In this document: positions 1 to 6,587 of the stretch, one piece after another
Layout of the letters: every line of letters begins with the position of its first letter
How positions within the stretch are numbered: the stretch's first letter is position 1
From: Methylobacteriaceae bacterium
Lineage (GTDB): Bacteria; Pseudomonadota; Alphaproteobacteria; Rhizobiales; Beijerinckiaceae
Reading direction: 5' to 3'
NCBI GenBank assembly: GCA_031272615.1
Contig: JAISTL010000192.1
Coordinates: 1 to 17,176 of the forward strand
Length of the DNA stretch: 17,176 bases
Program-made: the position numbers and the translations under genes
The notes under the pieces: model-generated
Told to the model about the DNA's origin: nothing
Databases searched by the model: none
Seen by the model: only the letters and a program-made list of their open reading frames with translations

Positions 1-2470
1 GCGCCCACAGCAAGGCCAGGGTGCACAGCACGGCGTAGAGTTCCCAGCCGTAGGGTTTGCGCGAGAACTTATCCAGCAGGCCTTTCACCGTGGTCCGCAC
101 GCCGAGCCGGTTGTTGGCCTGAATGACCCCCAGCACCTCCTGTTCGGCTTCGGTGAGGGGAGCGGCGTCGGTGCCCAGCAACCCTTGGCTGACGTGCTCC
201 AGGCATTTGGCGATGTCCTTTTCACTGTAGGAGACGCCGCGCAACATGGGGAGACTGGTGTAGACGCGGGTGATGAGCCGCTGGAAGGCGCTGAACACGC
301 GGTTTTGCGCATTGCCGGAACCGATCTCGACCTCCTCGCCGGTCACAAACAGATCGGCCCGGCCCATCAGGTCTTCCACCCGCTGCTGCAATTCGCCGTA
401 GCGTCCCCGGTTCTGGAACCCCTTGTCGGTCAGAATGCGCTTCACCGTATCCTGCTGCGTCAGCGAGACGTTGCGGCTGATATATTTCTCCGTCCGCTTG
501 TACATCAGCAGATCGCGCACCAGCCGTTCATCGGCGGGCATCACCACCAGCAGCTCGTCCCGCCTCATGTTCTCCATCCGCAGGCCGCTCAGGGAGGAGT
601 CTTTGCCGTTTGCCTCATGGAACGGGCTGATGACGTTGCTGATGACGTTGATGGCCAGCTCGTGTTCGCGCCCGCGCAGGACGTCGTCAAGTTTGCGCGA
701 AAAATGGAAATCCTGCTGGTTCACGGCATAGCGGATCTTCCCCTGCTTGAGGATGTGGTCAAACACAATCTTCTCCAGCTCGGCGGCGACCTCCGACGTC
801 TCCACCTCGGTGTTCTTGATTTCCTGCTCGACGTCCTTTTCCTCGTCGGTGAGGTATTCGTAGAACTCTCCGGTGCGCTGGATATAGGTTTGGTATTCCA
901 GAACGGCGAGCGCGTCCTCCACCTGTTTTCTCAGCGCCGGCAGGTCCTGATCGAAGCGGTCCAGCATCAGCACGCACAGGTTGCGCACCGTCGTCTTGAA
1001 TTCCTTGACGTATTTCACCAGAAACAGGGTTTTCAGCAGGCGGACGGCGAAGGGGTCTTTCAAATGGCCTTCCGCCTGGATGATCGCCCGCTGGATATTG
1101 GATTTCAGCGTTGTCCGGATGCCCTCGAACATCAGGTCGAAGGTTGCCAGCCGCCCGGTATCCTGTTTGCCGAGTTCAACGGCCACCCGCTGGAACACCC
1201 CCAGCATCGAGCGCTCGCCCACCGAGCTGTGCCGGCCCTCGAAGGCGCTGTGCAGCGAGAGATTCTGAATGGCCGATTGGAACAGGGTGAACTGGTAGGG
1301 AATGAACGGGTAGCACTGAATGAAATGCTCCCGGTCCCTGAACAACGTGTAGGTCGGTGTGCCGTCGGCGAAGCTGAACAGCACCTTGAAGTTGTCGGCC
1401 TGTTTGTCGTAAATCTCAGAGAGCAGGCGGGCGCCGCCGGCGGTTTTGGTGAGCAGCCGTTTCTCGATCACTTCCTCCACGTCGGCGCTGGTGAGCTTCA
1501 TGCGGGTTTTGAAGCGGTCCTGGATTTTCGAGAAGTCATTGCCCTGCTGTTTGTCCATCTCGCCGATAACCGTCCCCATGTCCTCCTGGGCGGTGACGAC
1601 AATCCACGAACGACCCCGGCATTTGGTCGCCAGGCTTTCGGCGATTGTCTGCAGATTGGTCATCAGCTTGACGTTTTCGGCGATGTATTGCCCCACCTCG
1701 TCGACAAAGAAGTTCAGGCGGAAATTCGCCGGCTGCCGGTCGATATAGGCCCGCACCTCTTCGGCGAAATCCTCGATGGAGACATGGTACTGGCTGCGGT
1801 ATCGTTCAAGGATACCCTCGGCCTGCGCCTCGTCTTCACCGGTCGCCAACGCGTAGGCTCTGGCGATGTTTTTGCCTTCCAGCAGCGCCTGTTCGCGGCC
1901 GGTGTCCCACGATTTGCCCTTGACGGTGAGATAGGCCGATTTGAACCTGTCATAGAGGCCGCGGCTGTCGAGGTCACGCTCGAACCGGGCGATGTGCCCC
2001 TGCTTGCCGTAATAGCCGCACATTTCGTCGAACACCTTGACGAACACGGCAAGGAGCGCGTCCACCTGGGTTTTGCTGATGACGTCGGCCTTCTGGTCGA
2101 TGTTGAACAGAATGCTTTTGGACGGGGTTGCTGCGGCTTTCCTGATGTCGCCGCTGAGCAGCGCGTTGCCGCCGCATTTGGGCAGGAACAGCTCCAGAGT
2201 CCGCGCGCCGTCAATCTCCCGGTTTTCCAGCAGCAGCGCCAGCATCTTCAGCAGGTGGGATTTGCCGGAGCCGAAGAAGCCGGAAATCCACACGCCGTTG
2301 GCGCCCCGATAGTCGTTGTAGGCATCGAGGAACTCGTCGAGCCGCTTCTCCACTTCGTTGGTGAGCACGTATTCCTCGATTTCGAGGCGCAGGGAGGCGT
2401 CGTCGTCGGCCTTGATGACCCCCTCAATCGGGCGGTCGACCGGCTTTTCAAAGATGGTTTGGAGAGTCAT
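1..2470 (-). CDS. brxC: BREX system P-loop ATPase BrxC (3' end outside window)
   Basis: BrxC is the large P-loop protein of BREX phage-defence systems (DUF6079, related to PglY); it acts in the cytoplasm with the other Brx/Pgl proteins. The minus frame stays open from ATG at 2470 to the window edge, giving 823 residues without a stop. BrxC proteins are usually about 1,200 residues, so roughly the last third is missing. Visible motifs are a Walker A GFFGSGKS at residues 64-71 and a Walker B-like FFVDEVGQY near 254-262. A charged, probably coiled segment follows around residues 540-580. The start lies 14 nt after the brxB stop, with a GGGG purine run in the gap, so the genes are probably co-transcribed. 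The identity rests on the P-loop, the overall protein character and the brxA-brxB context. Whether the rest of the gene and the system are intact cannot be judged. Confidence 0.93.
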   Translation of the reverse strand, partial: MTLQTIFEKPVDRPIEGVIKADDDASLRLEIEEYVLTNEVEKRLDEFLDAYNDYRGANGVWISGFFGSGKSHLLKMLALLLENREIDGARTLELFLPKCGGNALLSGDIRKAAATPSKSILFNIDQKADVISKTQVDALLAVFVKVFDEMCGYYGKQGHIARFERDLDSRGLYDRFKSAYLTVKGKSWDTGREQALLEGKNIARAYALATGEDEAQAEGILERYRSQYHVSIEDFAEEVRAYIDRQPANFRLNFFVDEVGQYIAENVKLMTNLQTIAESLATKCRGRSWIVVTAQEDMGTVIGEMDKQQGNDFSKIQDRFKTRMKLTSADVEEVIEKRLLTKTAGGARLLSEIYDKQADNFKVLFSFADGTPTYTLFRDREHFIQCYPFIPYQFTLFQSAIQNLSLHSAFEGRHSSVGERSMLGVFQRVAVELGKQDTGRLATFDLMFEGIRTTLKSNIQRAIIQAEGHLKDPFAVRLLKTLFLVKYVKEFKTTVRNLCVLMLDRFDQDLPALRKQVEDALAVLEYQTYIQRTGEFYEYLTDEEKDVEQEIKNTEVETSEVAAELEKIVFDHILKQGKIRYAVNQQDFHFSRKLDDVLRGREHELAINVISNVISPFHEANGKDSSLSGLRMENMRRDELLVVMPADERLVRDLLMYKRTEKYISRNVSLTQQDTVKRILTDKGFQNRGRYGELQQRVEDLMGRADLFVTGEEVEIGSGNAQNRVFSAFQRLITRVYTSLPMLRGVSYSEKDIAKCLEHVSQGLLGTDAAPLTEAEQEVLGVIQANNRLGVRTTVKGLLDKFSRKPYGWELYAVLCTLALLWA

Positions 2471-2484
2471 CGCGCTTACCCCGC

Positions 2485-3096
2485 TCACGCTTCACAATGA
2501 AAGATATTGAAGGCCCGGTAGTATCGGTCGTCATGCAGGCGTCCGAAGAGATCGAGCGACGCGCCCGACTCCAGGGAGTGGGTGTAGGTTCCCGGGAAGA
2601 AAATGACCGTCGGCTTGTCTTTTGCCGTGCTCAGCAGATTGTTCAAAACACTGTGCGAGCGGATATACGGGAACACCTCGCCGACGCCGGTGAGGAACAG
2701 CACGTCGAAGTCGGTCTCTTTCATCCTGTCGGCGATGGCCGGAACCAGATGGGTTTCCGGATCGAGAACGCTCTGCAGCAGTTCCTTGAGCTGGTCTTTC
2801 GACACGGTTGCCTCGGTTTCGCGCACGGCGTCCCAGATGTCGAGCTCCTTGAGGATGCCGATGGAGAGGTCATAGAGATTGATCTCCAGTACCCGGACTC
2901 CGGCCTGTTCCAGCTGTTTGACCAGCCGCGCCCGCCGCCGCTCCACATCGACGGAGTGGGCGGGGTTGAACGGGCAGATGAAAAACGGCACCTCGTTGCC
3001 GAGGCCCTGTTTCTGCAGAAACCGCGGGCCGCTGATCACAGCGAACAGGTGTTGAAATTTCTCCTGAATCGACGGTTCGACCATCTGCACCACCAT
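2485..3096 (-). CDS. brxB: BREX protein BrxB (DUF1788)
   Basis: This 203-residue protein matches the DUF1788/BrxB family in length, position and motifs. It starts MVVQMVEPSIQEKFQHLF, carries the PFFICPFNPAHS segment near residue 37, and has a conserved C-terminal half with DVLFLTGVGEVFPYIRSHS and PTVIFFPGTYT. BrxB is a core component of type I BREX; its biochemical role is still poorly defined. No signal peptide or membrane segment is visible, so it should be cytoplasmic. ATG at 3096 is chosen because a strong GAGGAGG ribosome site lies 7 nt upstream. The gap to the brxA stop is 12 nt and to the brxC start 14 nt, a tight operon. No disabling mutation is seen. Confidence 0.95.
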   Translation of the reverse strand: MVVQMVEPSIQEKFQHLFAVISGPRFLQKQGLGNEVPFFICPFNPAHSVDVERRRARLVKQLEQAGVRVLEINLYDLSIGILKELDIWDAVRETEATVSKDQLKELLQSVLDPETHLVPAIADRMKETDFDVLFLTGVGEVFPYIRSHSVLNNLLSTAKDKPTVIFFPGTYTHSLESGASLDLFGRLHDDRYYRAFNIFHCEA

Positions 3097-3108
3097 TCCC
3101 GCGCCTCC

Positions 3109-3705
3109 TCACATCGCATTTAAATCAGGGAAAAACAAGGCGTCCCCCGGGTTGCCGCGGCGGATCAGCGTCACGAGCGCCGGGGAGAGCCCGGCGGCGC
3201 GTATCTCGTTGCCGGCGGTCAGCAAATCCACCTCCCGCAGCATCTTGAACAGCACCTGCCGCAGTTTCTCCCGTGTCGTTGGGGTGATCTCATCCAGAGT
3301 CTCATACTGCTCGGCTTTCCGGTTGAAAAACGCGTCGAATTCCCCGGCGGGCACATCGGCCTTGAGGGTGAGAAACCGTTCCCGCACAACCTCGGCGGCG
3401 AATTCGCCGATGAACGGGTAGCGCCGGCACACCGCCAGCCACAGCACGTAACCCTGATCCCGGAAGCCGGCGGACACCAGAAACTCCAGCTCCTGCGGCC
3501 GCAGCAGTTTAAGGCGGGAGACCACCTCGCTGCACACCCGGGTCAACGTGCGGCGGGTGCGGGCCTGCAGCAGGTTTTCCGCCACCACCGCGTCGCGCAC
3601 CGCCGCCCAGTCCTTGAGCGTGAGATAAAGCTCCGCCAGCAGCAGCGATTCCCGGCGGAACAATCCGCCGGTGGTGAACGACATGCTGTAGCCGGTGCGA
3701 GTCAT
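3109..3705 (-). CDS. brxA: BREX protein BrxA (DUF1819)
   Basis: First gene of the BREX operon, 198 residues, the normal size for BrxA (DUF1819 family). The N-terminus contains the family signature YSMSFTTGGLFRRESLLLAE followed by LKDWAAVRDAVVAENLLQART. The middle is helical and the C-terminus ends in a short hydrophobic ALFFPDLNAM. Family knowledge: BrxA is a small helical, DNA-binding protein found at the head of type I BREX operons. ATG at 3705 is preceded by AGGGGG with 6 nt spacing, so the full frame is used; an internal Met at 3684 has no better site. The operon promoter should lie in the repeat-rich gap to the right (3706-4269). The final codon ATG is followed directly by TGA, and brxB begins 12 nt later. 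Confidence 0.95.
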   Translation of the reverse strand: MTRTGYSMSFTTGGLFRRESLLLAELYLTLKDWAAVRDAVVAENLLQARTRRTLTRVCSEVVSRLKLLRPQELEFLVSAGFRDQGYVLWLAVCRRYPFIGEFAAEVVRERFLTLKADVPAGEFDAFFNRKAEQYETLDEITPTTREKLRQVLFKMLREVDLLTAGNEIRAAGLSPALVTLIRRGNPGDALFFPDLNAM

Positions 3706-3761
3706 GGAATTCCCCCTGAAAGGGGTTCTTTACACCGTTCATCCGCGCCGGTCTACTGTTT

Positions 3762-3787
3762 GGTGGACGTGGTGGACAGGGGTGGTA
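3762..3787 (+). repeat. GGTGGAC short tandem array, left of palindrome
   Basis: Units GGTGGAC begin at 3762 and 3771 (9-bp step), with a degenerate third unit GGTGGTA at 3781 (10-bp step). The array ends where the large palindrome starts. It has the same orientation and the same 9/10-bp spacing as the longer array at 4043-4106 on the other side of the palindrome. Confidence 0.7.
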
Positions 3788-3788
3788 G

Positions 3789-4021
3789 CACACTCCGCAA
3801 TAAACCCCGAAGGGGTGACACTTTTGGTAACCGCGGGTTTCAACCCGCGGATCAGTGCCGGGAAACTCAGTCAACCCCGTATGGGGTTTCCCTACCCCGC
3901 GAGGGGTCACCCCAGTAGGGAAACCCCATACGGGGTTTGTTCGTCCTTCCGGACGAATCCGCGGGTTGAAACCCGCGGTTACCAAGAGCGTCACCCCTAA
4001 CGGGGTTTGTCGCGGAGTGTG
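3789..4021. repeat. Giant nested inverted repeat (~233 bp) upstream of brxA
   Basis: The two ends are exact inverted copies (CACACTCCGC at 3789-3798 and its complement at 4012-4021). The arms stay complementary for about 60 bp (3789-3852 against 3958-4021) with only a few mismatches and a one-base gap. Each arm contains its own small palindromes: a CCCCGAAGGGG type and a CCGCGGGTTTCAACCCGCGG type. After an unpaired part of about 20 bp there is an inner perfect 22-bp inverted repeat (3873-3894 and 3916-3937), whose halves include the self-palindrome AACCCCGTATGGGGTT. The 21-nt centre is again a small hairpin. No coding capacity is evident. Such structure resembles REP/BIME-like or MITE-like palindromic elements; a compound terminator or a promoter-insulating hairpin is possible. 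That it is a mobile element is an inference. Confidence 0.85.
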
Positions 4022-4042
4022 TGACGGGCGTTCGGGTGTTTT

Positions 4043-4106
4043 GGTGGACACGGTGGACTTGGTGGACTTGGTGGACAAGGGTGGACAAGGGTGGACAAGG
4101 GTGGAC
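4043..4106 (+). repeat. GGTGGAC tandem array, seven units
   Basis: Seven exact copies of GGTGGAC start at 4043, 4052, 4061, 4070, 4080, 4090 and 4100. The first three steps are 9 bp (spacers AC or TT) and the last three are 10 bp (spacer AAG). The array lies in the gap between accA and the BREX operon, 21 bp right of the large palindrome. The spacing is close to one helical turn, which would place every unit on nearly the same face of the DNA. Its function is unknown. Confidence 0.9.
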
Positions 4107-4269
4107 GAATCCGCCGCTTCACCGGTTGACGTGTCGCACCGCGGGTTGGGCCGCCACCCACGAGCGAGAGCGAAGCAATCCAGTGCAGCCACATGCCCCG
4201 TTGGTTGGAGTGTCGCACAGCTGGGATGGCGGAGCGTATCCGTCCACTCCGTCCACATCTCATTCCGGT
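4107..4269. other. Non-coding spacer with short repeats, downstream of accA
   Basis: No gene is supported here. A 9-bp direct repeat GTGTCGCAC occurs at 4131-4139 and 4210-4218 and encloses an 88-bp segment. Two GTCCAC units with a 9-bp step lie at 4242-4247 and 4251-4256, which is the GTGGAC repeat in the opposite orientation. No clear intrinsic terminator with a T-tract was seen for accA. The promoter for brxABC is expected somewhere between here and 3706, but no convincing -35/-10 pair could be assigned. Confidence 0.5.
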
Positions 4270-5223
4270 TTACAGCCCGCGGCCGATGGCGAGGAATTTC
4301 TCTTCGCGGGCGCGGCGGCACTCGTCGGGGGAAAGGGCGGAGAGCTCATCCAGGGTTTCCTCCAGCGCGTCGCCGACACGGCGGCACATCAGCTCCGGGT
4401 CGGCATGGGCGCCGCCCAGGGGCTCTTCGATGATGCGGTCAATGACCTTGAGGCGGGCCAGGTCCTGGGCGGTGATTTTCATGCTGCCGGCTGCCTCTTC
4501 GGCATGCCCGGCGTCGCGCCAAAGGATGGATGCCGCGCCCTCCGGCGAAATGACGGAGTAAATCGCGTGCTCCAGCATCAACACACGGTTGGCGGCAGCC
4601 ACGGCAATGGCGCCGCCGGAACCGCCCTCGCCGATGATCACGGCGATATTGGGTGCGCGCAGAGCCAGCTGCGCCTCGGTGGAACGGGCGATGGCCTCGG
4701 CCTGGCCACGCTCTTCCGCCTCGATTCCGGGATACGCCCCGGCAGTATCGACAAAGGCCAGCACCGGCACATGAAAACGGTCAGCCAATTCCGTGAGGCG
4801 CACCGCCTTACGGTACCCTTCCGGGCGCGCCATGCCGAAATTGTGCTCCAGGCGGGTTTCGGTGTCTTCACCCTTTTCCTGACCGAGCACGCACACCGCC
4901 CGGCCGCGGAACCGCCCGAGGCCGCCGATGATGGCGGCATCCTCGCCGAAGGCGCGATCCCCGGCGAAGGGGGTGAAATCCTCAATCAGCGCCCTGCGGT
5001 AATGGCTGAAATGCGGACGCTGGGGGTGCCGCGCCACTTGGGTTTTCTGCCAGGGGCTGAGCTTGGCGTAAACGTCGCGCAGCTTGTCCTGCGCTTTTTT
5101 TTCAAGCGCGGCGAGGTCTTCGGAAATGGAGATGGCGTCGGCGGCTTCGTCGATTTTTCGCAGGTCGGCCAGCTTGGCTTCCAGCTCGGCAATGGATTTT
5201 TCAAAATCAAGATAAGTGCGCAT
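4270..5223 (-). CDS. accA: Acetyl-CoA carboxylase carboxyltransferase subunit alpha
   Basis: AccA pairs with AccD to move the carboxyl group from biotin on AccB to acetyl-CoA, forming malonyl-CoA for fatty acid synthesis in the cytoplasm. The product has 317 residues, matching the usual ~320. The N-terminus has the typical helical leader (YLDFEKSIAELEAKLADLRK) followed by RHPQRPHFSHYRRALIEDF. The crotonase-like core shows FVDTAGAYPG at about 157-166 and GEGGSGGAIA at about 198-207, the oxyanion and CoA-binding glycine segment. ATG at 5223 is preferred over the in-frame TTG three bases upstream; a GGA lies 11 nt before the ATG. No accD is present nearby. The gene is separated from the PdxA-like gene by 224 nt containing GTGGAC repeats, so it probably has its own promoter rather than belonging to the catabolic operon. 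Confidence 0.97.
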   Translation of the reverse strand: MRTYLDFEKSIAELEAKLADLRKIDEAADAISISEDLAALEKKAQDKLRDVYAKLSPWQKTQVARHPQRPHFSHYRRALIEDFTPFAGDRAFGEDAAIIGGLGRFRGRAVCVLGQEKGEDTETRLEHNFGMARPEGYRKAVRLTELADRFHVPVLAFVDTAGAYPGIEAEERGQAEAIARSTEAQLALRAPNIAVIIGEGGSGGAIAVAAANRVLMLEHAIYSVISPEGAASILWRDAGHAEEAAGSMKITAQDLARLKVIDRIIEEPLGGAHADPELMCRRVGDALEETLDELSALSPDECRRAREEKFLAIGRGL

Positions 5224-5365
5224 CAATAAACGATTCCAAAATCAGCCCCTTCCCCGGCTTCCCGTGCGGCCCGCCGCATGGAAGAGGCGGGCGGCGGCGT
5301 CCCGCGGGAGATATCGCCCCCCTGATAGCCCAGGAATCGCCGCTCGGCAACTGCGGAGTTTGCAC

Positions 5366-5397
5366 GTGGACCTGGTGGACGGGGTGGACACCCGTCC
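5366..5397 (+). repeat. GTGGAC repeat cluster with small hairpin
   Basis: GTGGAC occurs at 5366-5371, and GGTGGAC at 5374-5380 and 5383-5389, all on a 9-bp step. The last unit sits in the loop of a perfect 7-bp hairpin (GGACGGG 5377-5383, CCCGTCC 5391-5397). It lies in the 224-nt gap (5224-5447) between the PdxA-like gene and accA. No T-tract follows on either strand, so it is a weak terminator candidate. The rest of that gap is GC-rich and shows no gene. Confidence 0.65.
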
Positions 5398-5447
5398 ATC
5401 ATCGGCGCCGCGCTGTACGCGGGCGGGGCGAATTCAAGGCAAACCCC

Positions 5448-6461
5448 TCACCCCTTTTCCCGCAGGGCCTGCACACTCATGCGGCAGCAGATGCGCAGGG
5501 CGTTTTCGGTGGCCTTGGTGTCGGCGGTGCCTTTCCCCACCTTGCCGAAGGCCGTGCCGTGCGCCGGCGTGCAAATGGGCACGGGCATGCCGCCGGCCAC
5601 GGTGACGCCTTCGCTGAACCCCTTGGTTTTCAAGGCGATTTGCCCCTGGTCGTGGAACAGGGTGACCACCATGTCGAATTGCCCCTTGAAGGCGCGGTCA
5701 AAGATGGTGTCGGCGGGATAGGGCCCTGTGGCGTCAATCCCTTGAGCGGCCGCGGTTTCCACCGCCGGTCCGATGACCTCGATTTCCTCCGTGCCGAATT
5801 TGCCGTTTTCCCCGGCATGGGGGTTGAACGCCGCCACCGCCACGCGCGGCTTTTCGTAGCCCGCCTTTTTCAATGTGGTATCGGCAAAGACGATGGCTTC
5901 GACGACGCGCTCTCTGGTCAGCAGGCCACTCACATCCTTCAGCGGCACATGACTGGTGACCCGCGTGGTCCACACATCGTACAGGATGTTGATTTCGTTG
6001 TGATAGGTGCGGACATCCAGCACGGAGGCAAACAGCTCCGCCTCACTGTCATAATGGAAACCGCCCATATTCAGGGCCGCCTTGTGGGCGGGGGCGTACA
6101 TGATGCCGTGGACATCGCCGTTCACGGCGAGCTCCAGCGCCTTGAGGAAGGATTCCCCCATGGCGCGGCCGCATTCGGCGTTGGGTTTGGCCAGCTGAAA
6201 GGTGGCCGGGTCGAGATTTTTCAAATCGATGAACGGAACGGGGCCGCCCCAGTCCGCCTCGGAAACCGCAGAAATGACGGCAACGGGAACGTTTGTTGCG
6301 GCGTAGGTCTGGGCGTTGGCGAAGACGCGCGTATCGCCGATCAGCACCGGACGGCACCCGGCGGCGAGTTTGCCGGCGGCGGCGAGTTTTGCGATGATCT
6401 CGGGCCCGCAGCCCGACGCGTCACCCAACAGTATTGCGATGATCGGCTTGATGTTCGACAT
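5448..6461 (-). CDS. PdxA-family NAD-dependent dehydrogenase (PdxA2/TphB-like)
   Basis: Member of the PdxA superfamily, NAD- and metal-dependent oxidative decarboxylases acting on 4-phospho-hydroxy acids or, in TphB-type members, on dihydrodiol acids. The product has 337 residues from ATG at 6461, which follows an AAGGGG site; a GTG 15 nt upstream is less likely. The three metal-ligand histidines are present at 171 (TSHVPL), 215 (FNPHAGENGKFG) and 270 (FHDQGQIALK), and the Gly-rich GDASGCGPEI lies at 13-22. Oddly, GDASGCGPEI replaces the usual GDPAGIGPE. The substrate-loop GHTE motif of true PdxA is replaced by YDSEAELFA (about 137-145). With its place as last gene of a glycosidase-TTT operon, this argues for a catabolic role rather than pyridoxine synthesis. 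No partner kinase (DUF1537) is in the window. Exact substrate unknown. Confidence 0.88.
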   Translation of the reverse strand: MSNIKPIIAILLGDASGCGPEIIAKLAAAGKLAAGCRPVLIGDTRVFANAQTYAATNVPVAVISAVSEADWGGPVPFIDLKNLDPATFQLAKPNAECGRAMGESFLKALELAVNGDVHGIMYAPAHKAALNMGGFHYDSEAELFASVLDVRTYHNEINILYDVWTTRVTSHVPLKDVSGLLTRERVVEAIVFADTTLKKAGYEKPRVAVAAFNPHAGENGKFGTEEIEVIGPAVETAAAQGIDATGPYPADTIFDRAFKGQFDMVVTLFHDQGQIALKTKGFSEGVTVAGGMPVPICTPAHGTAFGKVGKGTADTKATENALRICCRMSVQALREKG

Positions 6462-6479
6462 CCTGAACCCCTTCACTTT

Positions 6480-6577
6480 TGCAAAAGAAAACCCGCCGCC
6501 GGTTCATCCCGGCGTCCGTTCCTGTTTGACCGCGGCGGCGGGCGAAGCGGCGGGCCGCCGGGAAACCGGCCGCCCGC
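6480..6577 (-). terminator. Two GC-rich hairpins with T-rich tail between tctC and the PdxA-like gene
   Basis: On the minus strand, just after tctC, a hairpin with 11 of 12 base pairs and a tetraloop spans 6577-6550. A second inverted repeat follows (CGGCGGCGGG at 6533-6542 on the plus strand, with its complement at 6492-6501, 31-nt loop). It is followed on the minus strand by TTTTCTTTT (6491-6483). This resembles a partial terminator or a transcript-stabilising structure that could lower expression of the PdxA-like gene relative to the transporter. The long loop makes the second hairpin less certain. Confidence 0.5.
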
Positions 6578-6587
6578 TGAAATCCGG

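Noticed and set aside
185..2500. 771-residue plus-strand ORF opposite brxC
   Set aside because: It is a high-GC antisense shadow. The minus frame has the Walker A/B motifs, a good start and BREX neighbours; the plus translation is low-complexity and has no family features.
3762..4106. CRISPR array
   Set aside because: GGTGGAC units are 7 bp with 2-3 bp spacers, and the longer repeats are inverted, not regularly spaced direct repeats with unique spacers.
3509..4321. 270-residue minus-strand ORF across the palindrome
   Set aside because: Its sequence is the translation of repeats and part of brxA in another frame; it is rich in Pro/Thr/Arg and has no ribosome site or homology pattern.
4021..5229. 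402-residue plus-strand ORF
   Set aside because: It reads through the GGTGGAC array and the antisense of accA, which is a clear full-length AccA on the minus strand.
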